A DNA stretch of 64,000 bases from the NCBI GenBank assembly GCA_947561395.2, contig OX387189.1, positions 23,622,329-23,686,328 of the forward strand, read 5' to 3'. This DNA comes from Buxus sempervirens (taxonomy: Eukaryota > Streptophyta > Magnoliopsida > Buxales > Buxaceae). Both the position numbers and the translations under genes were made by a program. This document shows, piece after piece, positions 25,315 through 37,087 of this stretch (position 1 is the stretch's first letter; each line of letters begins with the position of its first letter). A model generated the notes under the pieces. The model was not told the DNA's origin, did not search any database, and was given only the letters and a program-made list of their open reading frames with translations.

Positions 25315-26452
25315 TGTAAGGCCCCCAAAATTTGTAGGAATTTTTAAGTAAATAATAATCAGTATTTATTTGAGGATTTTACTGATGGATTGTAATTATA
25401 AATATAGATGATCACATTGATGGAGGAGATCTGGAGATTGAATCAAATCTGACCATTGGATCTTGAAATAAATAAGTATTAATGTAAGGCTATTATTTAA
25501 TCTGATTGGTTAGTAGCATAGGAGTTGATGGTAGTGTGATACATGGAATACTAGAGGTTGGTATACCTTATCACCAGAGATTGGTTTATGTGTTGAGTGT
25601 TTGGTTTTGGTCTAGCTTGTCCCGGATCCTAGACTAAGCTTAGTAATGTAATGAGTTGCCTTTATTGTGGTAATTGCATGGCCATGAGTGTTGTCATGAC
25701 CAGGGTAGAGCAGCCCGTGATTCTTGGTAGGCCAGGTTGTCAATGCCGAAACCCGGAGTAGGCCGGCATTGGATGACAAAGTTCCTTGGTAGGCAGTCAT
25801 TTCAGAGTTTCGCGTCTATGTTGACCGGACTGTGTTCCAGGAGGCTTGGATGTCGCTCCGGCATGTAAATTACACAATACAAGTGAACTTCATGACATTG
25901 GCCACGTGTGTATGGTTTATCATTGCTGTTTGGGTTTTGGTTTGATTCTAACATTGAGAACTTGTGATTTCCGACTGTATGATAATTCTTATGGGTTATT
26001 CGTGGTTGTATATTATTCGTTGCATATTTTAGAATTGTTATAAACTGTTTTCATCATGCATGTGTTACTTGTTGGGATATTCGTATCTCATTACGTTTGT
26101 TTTGTTTTGTTTTCAGATACTCTCGGTGAGGACTCGTCTGTTGGGGTAGAGCCTGCTGATTACTATAGGGGAGAGGATTACTACTTTCCTTAGAGATTGT
26201 AGGTTCTATTTCTGGTTTTGAACTATGAAAGTTGTAATGGATTAATCTTAATTGATATTTAGATTGGTTTAGAACTATTAACCTTCATGTTGATTAGATT
26301 CCCACGCTTTAATAAATAAATCCTTATTTTTCCGCACTCTGATATATGTCCCATGTGACAAGTGGAGTTGATGATTGAAATATGGGCCCATACATAACCC
26401 TCCGTGAGACATGTTATATCTTTATTGAACAACACGGATCCGGGGAGTTACA
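25315..26452 (+). mobile_element. 5' LTR of a Ty3/gypsy element
   Basis: The LTR starts TGTAAGGCCCCC and ends GGGGAGTTACA, 1138 bp, with canonical TG...CA ends. It is followed 4 bp later by a primer-binding site complementary to initiator tRNA-Met. The matching 3' LTR is not in the window because the element is truncated. Its middle part is related to LTR copies A and B on the opposite strand. An acceptor-like TTTTCAG|ATACTC lies at 26115-26116. Confidence 0.88.
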
Positions 26453-26456
26453 GAGA

Positions 26457-26470
26457 TGGTATTAGAGACC
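26457..26470 (+). other. Primer-binding site (initiator tRNA-Met)
   Basis: The sequence TGGTATTAGAGACC begins 5 bases after the LTR end. The usual plant form is TGGTATCAGAGCC, complementary to the 3' end of initiator tRNA-Met. Two differences are visible, one of them a C-to-T change. Confidence 0.85.
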
Positions 26471-26596
26471 TATTAGGATTGCTAGATCCTAAGTAAAAGA
26501 CCTTAGAAACCTATTGGGGGTTGTGTGCTCGTTAGATAGAACTTTGAGGTTAGAGAGAGTTCCTATCTAATATAGTGTCGTGTTTTGCAGTTACGC

Positions 26597-27940
26597 ATGG
26601 CAGGCAGAGGTAGACGGACGAGGACGGTTGATCCTTCAGAGGAGGAGGTACAGCAAAAGCAGCCATGAGATGTGCCCCCACCTGACATTTGGGCTGCTGT
26701 TGGCACTTTGACTCAGCTTCTCACCATGGAGAAAGAGGAAAGAATGAGTCATAACGGGAACGGTAATGGTCACTGTAATGGTCATGGAGCTGTCGACCAG
26801 AGAGTAGATAGAGATGGACTATCCTTGAGGGACATTGAGCAGTTCAGAAAGTTGACTACACCACCATTTCACGGAGAGCTAGATCTGATGGAGGCTGAGA
26901 GCTGGGTGGCTAGAGTAGAGCGCATCTTTGAGACAATGGATTGTCCTGAGGGACGGAGAGTGAGATTGGCTGCCTTCACTTTGGAGGGTGACGCACAGCA
27001 TTGGTGGCAATCTCTGAGGAGGTGATCTACTAAGGGAGTACAGATGCCTTGGATACAGTTTCGCTAGGCATTCTACAAGCAGTATTTCTCTTCTGAGGTG
27101 AGATTACAGAAGGAGCAGGAATTCATGGATCTCACTCAGGGGACTCAGTCAGTAGCACAGTACGAGGCTCGGTATGCTACCTTGTCAAGATTTGCTCCTC
27201 ACATGGTACAGGACGAGGAGAGGAGGACCTAGCACTTCGAGAGGGGTTTGAGACCCGACATTCGAGGCATGATTTCGGTGCTGATGTGCACTGAGTATTC
27301 AGATGTTGTGAGGAGGGCACTTAGATCAGAGAGAGAGCTCAGAGATACCAGGGCTGAGAGAGGCAGTGGGAGAGTCCAAACTAGACCCATGGAGCAGCGG
27401 AGAGTCCCGGATGGGGACAAGAGACAGAGGACAGATACTTGGAGGGCCAGACCATCTAGAGGTCAGAGTGACAGGAGTGGTTCTGGAGGTTGTTTCCGGT
27501 GCGGGCGATTCCATATGACAGGACCGTGTGTGGCACCAATGGGAGCTTGTTTCTGATGTGGCTAGCAGTGTCACCGAGTGGTGGGGTGCCCACATCCAGC
27601 CATGTATCAGTTGTTGAGGATGCTTATGGCAGCACCTATTGAGACTCAACCCGTAGAGACAGCTTATAGACCTCCACTTCCTAGACCTGTAGCAGTGGCA
27701 CCAGCAGTACAGAGGCCTCAGGGCCAAGGCAGAGGTGGTTTTCAGGGGAGGCAGGCACCTCAGAGGGTTGAGTAGAGACAGCAGATTCCACCTCCACACC
27801 CTCAGCAGACGAGGGTATATGCTGTAGCTACCTAGGAGGATGAGCCTGAGGGAGAGTATATTGAGGAAGCATGAGATGAGGAGACCGAGGCCCCGCAGTT
27901 AGTCAGAGGTATTCTTTTTATACATGGCTAGTCTACTATA
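26597..27940 (+). pseudogene. Ty3/gypsy gag (broken by stop codons)
   Basis: The likely start is the ATG at 26597 (MAGRGRRTRT). The capsid core follows (FRKLTTPPFHGELDLMEAESW, then HWWQSL), typical of plant gypsy gag. A nucleocapsid zinc knuckle CFRCGRFHMTGPC lies at about 27490-27530; a second knuckle is damaged. In-frame stops interrupt it, including those ending at 26668, 27025, 27556 and 27775. No frameshift is needed: all pieces lie in one frame with pol. Several stops are read as CAG or CGA changed to TAG or TGA, judging by conserved neighbours. It cannot make a full protein. Confidence 0.88.
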
Positions 27941-28432
27941 TGTTTTTTCAATTCTGGTGCATCACATTCTTTTATTACACCTTGATGTGCACAACGTATT
28001 GGATTGATTGCTACGACATTTGAGTCTAAATTGGTTGTGCACACACCGTTGGGCGAGACCACTAGAGTCCGGACCGTATATAGAGATTGTATGATTAGAT
28101 TGGGTAGTTTTGAGTTGCCAGGAGACCTGATAGAGCTGAAATTTGGGGAGTTTGATGTGATCCTAGGAATTGACTGGCTGTTTAGACACCATGTGAGTAT
28201 AAACTGCCATGGGGGTACGGTCATGGTTAGTCAGCCAGGTCAGCCATTGCACTGTTTCCGTTGTAAGGGATTGAGGACACGGATCAGTTTGGTTGCTTCC
28301 ATTGAGGTTGAGGAGGCAGTGACTAAGGTACGTAGTCTATCTAGTGTGCCAGTGGTAGGGGAGTTTGCCGATGCTTTTCCTGATGACTTGCCGAGTTTAC
28401 CACCACCTAGAGAGGTCGATTTCAGTATCTGA
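27941..28432 (+). pseudogene. Ty3/gypsy aspartic protease region (broken)
   Basis: The protease active site appears as FNSGASHSF at about 27947-27973; the family form is DSGASHSF, so the catalytic Asp is Asn here. The C-terminal half follows (VILGIDWLFRHH at about 28160), matching the conserved ILGMDWL block. The end of the region (FADAFPDDLPSLPPPREVDFSI) is the usual linker into reverse transcriptase. Stops at about 27983 and 28430-28432 interrupt the frame, which is the same as gag and reverse transcriptase. Confidence 0.88.
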
Positions 28433-28474
28433 CTTCTCCCTGGCACGACACCTGTTTCTAAACCTCCCTACAGA

Positions 28475-29629
28475 ATGTCACAACCTGCGTACCAGGAAAT
28501 GAAGAAACAACTGGATGAGTTGTCAGAGAAGGGTCTTATTAGACCCAGTGTATCACCATGGGGTGCACCAGTCTTGTTTGTCCAGAAGAAGGACGGGTTG
28601 ATGCGGATGTGCATAGATTACAGGAAATTGAACCAAGTCACAATTAAAAACAAATATCCACTACCACGGATTAACGACTTATTTGATCAGCTGAGGGGTG
28701 CATCATGGTTTTCTAAGATTGATCTTAGATCAAGATATCACCAGTTGAGGGTAGCACCTGAGGATGTAGAGAAAACAGCTTTCCGCACACGGTATGGGCA
28801 CTATGAGTTCCTTGTCATGCCATTTGGGCTGACTAATGCCCCGGCTGTCTTCATGAACCTGATGAATCGGGTTTTCCATCCGTACTTGGACAGCTTCGTG
28901 GTAGTGTTCATTGATGACATTTTGGTGTACTTTCGGAGTAGAGAGGATCATATTCAGCACCTCAGGACTGTACTACAGACATTGAGAGAACACAAGTTGT
29001 ATGCAAAATTCAGCAAGTATCAGTTCTGGTTGAGAGATGTGAGCTTTCTAGGACATGTGATTTCTAGAGAGGGGATAGCCGTGGATCCAGCTAAGGTTCG
29101 GGCTGTTACAGATTGGCCTCGACCTACGACTGTCTCAGAGATCCATAGTTTTCTGGGCATGGCTGGTTACTACAGGAGATTTATAGAGAATTTCTCCAGG
29201 ATTGCAGCACCACTATCAAATCTCACCAAGAAAGTAGTGAAGTTTGAATGGGATAATCGTTGTGAGTCTAACTTCTAGGAATTGAAGCGTAGACTATCTA
29301 CAGCTCCAGTGTTGATTGTGCCTTCTGTGAGTGAGGGTTTTTCTATCTATTGCGATGCCTCTAGAGTGGGATTGGGCTGTGTTTTGATGCAGCAGAGGAG
29401 AGTGGTAGCCTATGCCTCGAGGTTACTACGCCCTCATGAGAGGAATTATCCCACCCATGATTTGGAGTTGGCTGCGATTGTGTTTGCACTCAAGCTATGG
29501 CGACACTATTTGATGGGAGTCCAGTTTGAGATATTTTCAGATCATAAGAGTTTGAGATATATATTTTCTCAGAGAGAAAATGGCATGACTGACCTTGAAG
29601 CAAGCAAATGTCGCTTATTTTTTAGATAA
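28475..29629 (+). pseudogene. Ty3/gypsy reverse transcriptase and RNase H start
   Basis: The reverse transcriptase is nearly complete: [25 protein letters not shown], then [27 protein letters not shown], and the catalytic FIDDILVYF. RNase H begins after one in-frame TAG (29276-29278) at what should be FQELK, and shows [15 protein letters not shown] and the [12 protein letters not shown] block. After about 29580 similarity stops, so the rest of RNase H, integrase and the 3' LTR are missing. In a plant element with a single gag-pol frame this fits a chromovirus-like (Tekay or Del type) lineage, but integrase is absent and the lineage is not proven. Confidence 0.9.
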
Positions 29630-29639
29630 TTGTGCATGG

Positions 29640-30581
29640 CTTTGAAATTTCCAATGAGGAGCCAAGATAGATGGTGTTTTGTTATAAATTCTTGAAGATG
29701 ATTCCATTATAGGAGTTGAATAGATTGGAAATTTCTTGCATGTATAGAAAATATTAGCCTATTCTTGCTTCTAGGTTGGGAAATTCAACATAAACGATTG
29801 AATCCTTAAGGAACAATATTTCATCCAAAAATTGGTATATCCATAAAGGCCATATCATTCCACAACTCCACTAAAATCTTTGGAATACAGAATTGGTACT
29901 TGAATTCGAGACGTTTTATCCTTCTTCTCTATTTTCTTTATTGGTTCTTTTGTTTCTAAATGCAAAAGTGTTGGCCTTTGAGCATGAATGATTGCTTCCA
30001 AGCTAAGATTTTCATAGCTGAGGTGGGAGTTGCCCTGATTCTAAAGATAGCGCACAAGTTTGTTAAGTAAAAGATTTGGAACCTCCAATGTGATTTTTGT
30101 TTTTTTTTTGTCTTGGTTTTGTTTTAACGATGAATGGTCTTTGCAGGTGGACTCTCTAGTATATTTGTCAGCCTAGGAGGAGGATTTAAAGAAGTGATGT
30201 ACGGTTTGGTTCAATAAGTGTTGTGCCTTATCAAGAGTTTAGTTTTGATAGACGCTTTGGGTTTATGTTGCATCGTATTGGGTTTATGTCCCTTCCTTTT
30301 CCCTGGTTTGTGAGGAACAATGATTTTAATGCTACATAAGTATATTGAGGAATGTCCCTTCCTTTTAACACCATAGAAAGATGTAAAAAACATGCAGTTT
30401 CAATGAAAGGTACTGCATAATATCACAACAGCTTTATTGGGTTATGCTTGGCCAAATAATACTTGATAGAAAAATAATCTAATTGATTCACACCATCCGA
30501 TGATAAGAGACCCAAGGGGCAATTTCAACCTATTTTCCTAAGTCCAAGGCTAACTTCCAAAAGTCATGAAAACAAAATTTA
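29640..30581. other. Unassigned AT-rich stretch
   Basis: No ORF with a recognisable domain is visible and no terminal structures were found. It may be old retro-element sequence or decayed host sequence. A T-rich run followed by ctttgcagg at 30143 looks like a splice acceptor, but no coding frame follows it. Confidence 0.3.
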
Positions 30582-30985
30582 TGTTGTGAAGGAAATAAGA
30601 AGAAAGCAAAATAGAACACAATTTGTAAGAAAGTAGTTCTTTAGGAACTACTAATATTTCTCATCCTTTTATGTGATTCTCTATTCACTTTCTTACTTCT
30701 ATGTACATTTCATTCTCCTCAAGACCCCCTTTTATAGGCTTAGGATCATAATTACAAGAATATAAAAAGACAAGGAAATATGAGAAGGTAAATGAATGTA
30801 GAAATATAATAAATGAGAGATTCATCAAGAAATTTCAAAGGTTAAGAATTCCAAGAGATAAGAGGTTATCTACCCATTTATGATGGTGGGAATTCCAAGA
30901 GCTTGGAGGTTAACATGGTGGAGTTAAGAATTCCAAGATTTGCGAATATGAATAGTCATCCACCCATTATGAAGTATTCATAACA
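30582..30985 (-). mobile_element. Probable small copia-type solo LTR
   Basis: On the minus strand the segment starts TGTTATGAATAC and ends CCTTCACAACA, 404 bp, with TG...CA ends. A TATA box CCTATAAAAGGGGG lies in its middle (about 30727-30740), as expected for a short copia-type LTR. The flanking 5 bases (attta and ataca) match poorly, so the boundaries or age are uncertain. No second LTR is in the window. Confidence 0.5.
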
Positions 30986-31581
30986 ATACATTGTTAATGT
31001 TTTTATATTTTCATATTTTCCAGGTAATTGCTTATACACTTACCTCACTTTGTTGTTTCTGCCAATTACAAATACTTCCTAGTTTCTAAAACTACACTAA
31101 TCTCTCTCATCAAATTTTTTTATTTTAAATATGAAAAATTTTTAAAATTTTTTAATTGACCATTAAGACTTTTAGGCTTTTAAAATTTTATTTTCTATTA
31201 TAAAGTCTTACAATTTTTGTCTTAAAGGGAAAAATTGTTAAATATATTCAGTATAAAATAGAGAGATGGGAAGTAGATAACAAAAATAGAAGGGAGGGAT
31301 ATCCAAGAGCTAGCCCTGGTGTTTGTAGATATGCATTGCAGTTAAATAAAAAGAAAGGAAGTGCGTAAAAGGACTTCGACATATTCTCCGATGAGATAGA
31401 AGAAAATAGCAACAACCAAATTGTTGGATAATTTTGGTGAAAGGCTGATGGCCACTGAGGCCAAATAGCCCCAAATATCCTCAACGCTTGTTGAGGAAAT
31501 AGACCAAATAGCTAAAGGATAGGTTCCAAACCATGTCCCAAGTGTAGGGAGCAAGGCACTGGCTGCATCCAAAGTACATGC
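30986..31581. other. Stretch before the LINE ORF1, possible LINE 5' UTR
   Basis: An AT-rich part (30986-31240) is followed by a less AT-rich part leading directly into LINE ORF1. The second part may be the LINE 5' untranslated region. No ORF is supported. Confidence 0.35.
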
Positions 31582-33658
31582 ATGGAAGATTCAACTATAA
31601 AAACAATGGAAGGGATCTCTCATGAGAATACTACATCATCAGTAGAACATGAATCAGCCCAAAGGAAAAACAACGTAGGGGCAACAAATGGCACTAAGGA
31701 TCAGAGGAGATACCTGAAGAGACACCAAACAAGCAAGGGGTGCGTCACCCAACCAAGAGAAACAAAGCATGGTATCCAAGCTTATTAACAGAGGATTAGG
31801 AAATGAAATACCATTCAGCTTCAAAGCTGCCCTGTTAAATTCTAAAGGAAATGACAAAGACGCTATAAGTGATGACAAAATGGAAGATGCCTCAAACTCG
31901 AAATCGAAATCAAAAGCAAAATATCCATTGGTCACTATTAAAGATGGGGTAACCCGAAAGCTAAGTAAAGCCCTTAAAGAAAGAATTAGAAAACCATGAA
32001 GGCAAGCATTAATTGTTAAATTGCTAGGAAAATCGGTGGGGTTCAAATTCTTATATGAGAAAATAAAAATGGTGTGGAAACCTGAAGGATGCATGAATAT
32101 CATTGACCTAGGCTATGACTTTTATTGTGCAAAATTTCTAACTTAAACAATATTATGACGGAGTCCTCAAGGAAGGGCCATGGATTATCACAGAACACTA
32201 CCTAATTGTCAGGAAATGGCACCCCAATTTTAGATCATCAACAGCTGAGATTCTTGAAGCAACGATATGGGTCAAATTTCCAGAACTACCATTAGAATAC
32301 TTTTGACAAAAAGGTTCTCTTTGAAGTTGGTAAAGGGATAGGAAAACCACCAAAGGTGGATACAACAATGGCACAAGCTTGCTGACTCCGTTACACCAAA
32401 CTTTGCATCCAACTTGATCTCAACAAACCTTTGGCATCCAAAGTCCTCATTGGGAAATCTTGGCAACTGGTTGAATAGGAAGGTCTACATGTTGTCTATT
32501 TCGGGTGCGAAGAATGGGTCATCGTTAGGAGAGCTGTAATAATGTTTGCAAGGAAAGCAAGGAAAAGATAAACTAGGGAACCAAGAGAATGAAGAGCCAA
32601 CCAAGCCAATTAATAGCAATGAAACACAAAAAAAATTCTGACTCAAATTATGACTTTGGTCCTTCGATGATAGCTATATGGACAAGGAATAGATCAGGGA
32701 TCAAACCAGGACAACTCATGAGGACGAGTAAGAAAGAAAGGTTCTTCATTTTAAAACCCAGTCCGACCCAACATCAATAAAGGGGACATTGAATCATTTG
32801 GCTACTTCAATTCCAAAGATCCAAATAGGCACCAAAGATACACCCAGTTCCAAAACGCCACTTCAAGACTCAAGAAAACAGCTATGGGGGGAAAAGAGAC
32901 ATGATAGCAGCACTCATGTCAAAATGACCACCTTCTTATCAACCAGATACCAATGCTACAACCCAGATGGAGATTAGGGGAAATCCACCAAACAATAGAA
33001 GTGATAAGGAGACACCAATAGACACGATTGAAGAAAGTCGAGGAAACGTTCAAGATGATGAAGGGAGGAGTGATGAGGAGAAAGCCAAGGACATGTTCAA
33101 GAGCGATGACCAAGGGAGGAGTGATAAGGAGACACCAATAGGTACGATTGAAGAAATGACAGGAAAAGATTCATTGTTTGCTTTCAATGCAAGTAGAACA
33201 GAGCCTAGTAAGGAAGACTCTTCAAACATAACTTCTAAATAAAAAGTAAAGCAACATAGTTTACTTCACTAAATACAAGATATCTATGAAAAGATTTGGG
33301 AGAAAGAGGTATATAACTAGCAATGAGGCATCTTAACCAAGTTCTAGAAGAAAACACCAATGGACGAGGAAGGAAGCAAAAAGGCACTAACGAGACCAGA
33401 CGCTAACGAAACACTTTACCAAAAGATAGAACATAATAGCTACTCCAACTAGATGTCTATGGGGGAAGGAAACCAATTAGGCGAATTCAACAACCACAGG
33501 CCAACGGGGAATGGTGCTATTAGGTGCCAACAGGAGGTTGCTGTGGAGCAAACTATCATATGCTATGATGAAACTCCCACACATCTTACATCAAACACTG
33601 ATGAAAGATCCACTGGACACGTGGATAGAGGAGGAACCTCAAATACTAATTATAGTGG
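31582..33658 (+). pseudogene. L1-like LINE ORF1 (DUF4283, gag-like)
   Basis: This is nucleic-acid-binding ORF1 of a plant L1-type LINE. A shift of frame joins the start (31582) to the piece beginning about 31769. The DUF4283 core is clear at 31990-32305: LIVKLLGKSVGFKFLYEKIK, WKPEGCMNIIDLGYDFYCAKF, then DGVLKEGPWIITEHYLIVRK and IWVKFPELPLEYF. A damaged zinc-knuckle region follows at about 32450-32520 (LVEYEGLHVVYFGC with a stop). The hydrophilic C-terminal part has two copies of RSDKETPI.TIEE (about 32997 and 33120). At least one Trp codon is changed to TGA (about 31997). The frame ends at the nested solo LTR at 33659. Confidence 0.82.
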
Positions 33659-36217
33659 TATAGACGCCCCAAATTGCACCAAAATATGAGAAAATGGTGA
33701 AAGTATTTTGATATTAAAATACATGTATTAATGCATGTATATTAGTTTCAAAATTTATAAATCATAAAGAACCGTATAGAACATATGATTACTTTCATTT
33801 TATTTTCACTGTATTATCAATATGGGGTAACTGCATTGATAATGAGGTTACCTTAAGGCGTGTTTTGAATGAGCGCAAGTGGCATCCGATGTGGCGTATG
33901 GAAGATTCCACAGTTATGCCATGTCAGATGCGCCACATGGGAAAGCAATAGAATTTCCCCGTATTTATAATATAGTGGTGAACATATTGCTTAAGAACCG
34001 TATGATATATATGATGCTTGAGTCACCGTAATATGTATATGTTTCTTCTTTAATTTCATCAAATTGCAAGAATCCAAGATCTGTAGCTTATCCAAAACAT
34101 ACATTGATCCTTACATGGAAGGATCTAGAGAGAACTTTGGTGCTTGCCTTTGGACGTGCATTACCCTTCCTTATGCCTATAAATAGAAGGCTTCTCCTCC
34201 ATGCAAAGGGCTAGAAATTTTGAGATTAAGAGCTCTTGCTGGAGGAGGGGAAACTCTGCACATTTGCTCTCAAGCTTCTTCTAGACATCCAAGCACACTC
34301 AAGGTATAATTTCTCTTTAATTTTCAACAATCTCCTTTATATTTGAAGGATCTGTCATCTTCTACCTTTCTTTAGGATAGAGCTTGAGTGTGTGAGCGGC
34401 AAACTTAAATCAAAGTACCTTAAGCCTATCTCTAGTCGTAAAACGTGAAGAGAAGGCTAGGGGAAACGATCTATGGATGGATTCTTAGATTTAGAACCTA
34501 ATTGATTTGATTTTTTTTTTTAATTCTCTTGTAAGAGCTTTGATTATTGTTTTTAGTGTGATTTCCTCTTTGATTTGAAAGGAATTTTGTGGATCTAGGA
34601 CAACTCATGACCTTAGGTATGAAATTCCTCATTGCTCAGCTATTTATGATTAATCTTACACTTTAGCACACAATCACTTGTGTTTTCTTCAAGTATGTGC
34701 ATGAATCCTTAGATTTACCCTAATCCATATGGTAGATCTAAGAATTTAGCACTAAAATAAGTCTCAGGTCTCTTTTAATAAGTTTTTAAATGACATTGAT
34801 CTCTTAGAGAAGGCCTTATAGCCAGATCTCTATAAATCTAAGGGATTTTTAGTGAATTTGGGTAATTCATGGTTCTCATTCTCCAAATCATGAGAAATCT
34901 AAGTCAACCTTTGCCCTAAATGTTTTTTGAGCTTTCTTATTTTATTTCAAAGGTTTTAGATTTGATTTAGAGAGCTCAGTGCATATATTTAAGGCTTTTG
35001 GTGTTGATATGATTTGATTTTTCCAAATCTAGACTGAACCTGTGCGTCAACTTGCTTGCCTCATAACTTCATCCTCTGGATGAATTTTTAAGTAAATCTA
35101 GTTACATGTGAAAGGTATTAGCTTCTAGTTTAATCTGTAAATTTTGAAGAATTTCTATGAAGCCGTTTATTCTCCACATTTGATGAAGTTCAAGAGGTTT
35201 GCAATACTCCAATTGCAAAACCTATCACTTCAATTGAGCACCATTGGCACATTTGAAATCCGAATTTTTAAATTCTTATTTCTGAGTCTTCTTTGATGAA
35301 TCTATTTTCAAAACAAACTGATTTCATGATTTTTAGAATAATATTGAATTATGTGTATTTGATTGATCTTGTACTACTCAGTAGCAGATTACAGGGTCAA
35401 TCTATGATGATGTTGAGGTATTTGTGAGAGCATATAGACCTAATATGGATGAATCTTTGGTTGAGCCTTCTCCCATTCGAAAGAGGACACTTCCTACTTC
35501 ATCCACATCAATTTTCATGAATTTATATAAAGTGGATTTTAATGAATAAGCTTGTGACGGTGTGCTAGTTATAACTATAAATATAATGAAATAACAACTT
35601 CAATCAAACATTACTCTCTTAATTTTAATTTGTTTTAAATGAGATTTTTACAGTGCTTTGTACATCAAATTAGATTTCAAATAGCTCTAGTTTCACAGTT
35701 TTTGGATTTCATTTAAGTGAATTATGGTTAATCGAATGTGTACATCTCAAATAGCTTTTAGTGTTCTAAATTTCAGAATTAATTTAATCTAATTTTCTTT
35801 GATTTCTACCTCTATTTTTTTATTTGATCAGATACTCCTGAGGGTGATAGATCAACAGAGAGAATCCAAATTAATTGGATAACTCTCATGGAGGATCACA
35901 CATTTTTATGTGTTATTTTGCTTTTATTTTTGAGTAATAAATGTATATGTAAGCAACGTGACATGGTGAAACATCTATGGCAACCACTTCAAGTGGATGA
36001 TTGGGGGTGCCTAACACCTTCCCCCACTCATAAGCTAACCTCCTCACCCAAACTTTGGTGTAGACCATTAATTTGATCTACTTGGCTCATTTTGTTTTAT
36101 CATTTCGCACACTTTTATGGCCATCCACACTAAGACCCCATGGATGGTGGCGATTCCTATCATTTGTTAAGTCCAATGTAGGATGTGTGGAATCTTAGCG
36201 ATTCCTGTGGCTCTACA
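33659..36217 (+). mobile_element. Solo LTR inserted in the LINE, target duplication agtgg
   Basis: The element is flanked by agtgg at 33654-33658 and 36218-36222. It starts TATAGACGCCCC (first dinucleotide TG changed to TA) and ends GGCTCTACA, 2559 bp. TATA-like CCTATAAATAG lies at 34171-34181, a donor-like AAG|GTATAA at 34304, an acceptor-like GATCAG|ATACTC at 35830-35831, and a GGTGGCGATTCC box at 36146-36157. It is related over much of its length to the LTR at 38745-41257. The short ORF at 35888-36076 has no domain. Confidence 0.88.
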
Positions 36218-37087
36218 AGTGGCAGCAACATCCAAGATAAAAAACACATTCATGGAGATTCAAATCGAAATGGAGGAGTAGATATCACATAATGTCACCT
36301 CGATTCCGAAAAAGGAGACAATAGGAAGAAATGTTTGGGCAGATCTAATAAACTTAATGTTATGGTAGGGAAACAACAACAAGCTTACGTCTGCTCACAC
36401 ATCTAATTATCCTACTATGAAGCTACTTATGTGGAGCTACAGAGTGGCTGGAAACGACAAGTTTATGACAAACATAAAAGAATTGATAAAATTCTATAAA
36501 CCTACTATTACGTTCCTCATGGAAACACGCATTGCTTGTCGTAGAGCAGATAAATGTATCATGAAGCTAGACTTTGAAGAACACTACAAGGTGAAACCCA
36601 AAGGGTATGCAGGAGGTCTCTGGTTGTTATGGAAACCACAAGATGTTCAAGTCACCATTGCAGGCCACACTATACAATCTATACATGTAGTAATAGAAAC
36701 CACTCCGAGATTAGAAAACTGTTTAGTATCAGCCATATATGTCAATCTTAATTCACTCAACAGGGTGAATTTGTGGGAAGAACTGGAGTATATCGCTGAT
36801 ATCAATAGCCTCCCATGGACGATCCTTGGTCACTTCAATGAAATCACAACTACAACAAAAAAAGCCAGAAGGCAATTTGATACACCAAAGAAGACCCGAA
36901 AAATTGGAAAATTGTATTAACAAATGCAGCATGAGGACTTGGGCTTCTTGGGACCCAGATTCACGTGGACCAATAAGAGGGAACCTACTCACTTGATCAA
37001 AGAGAGGCTGGAATGCATCTATGCCAACATTGATTGGATGAAAGCATTCCCACATGCAAGATTCACCCATCTTCCTTGAACCCACTC
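36218..37087 (+). pseudogene. LINE ORF2 endonuclease domain (broken)
   Basis: The ORF2 start is probably the ATG at 36417. It reads MKLLMWSYRVAGNDKF, where plant L1 proteins have WNCRGAGN; then ITFLMETR, and YAGGLWLLW. The motif WTILGHFNEI (about 36810-36842) corresponds to the catalytic GDFNE box with Asp changed to His. A stop at 36918-36920 precedes further endonuclease sequence (GFLGPRFTWTNKR, FTHLP). The domain is cut at 37087 by a 1-kb insertion. Loss of the conserved Asn and Asp means it would be inactive even without the stop. Confidence 0.85.
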
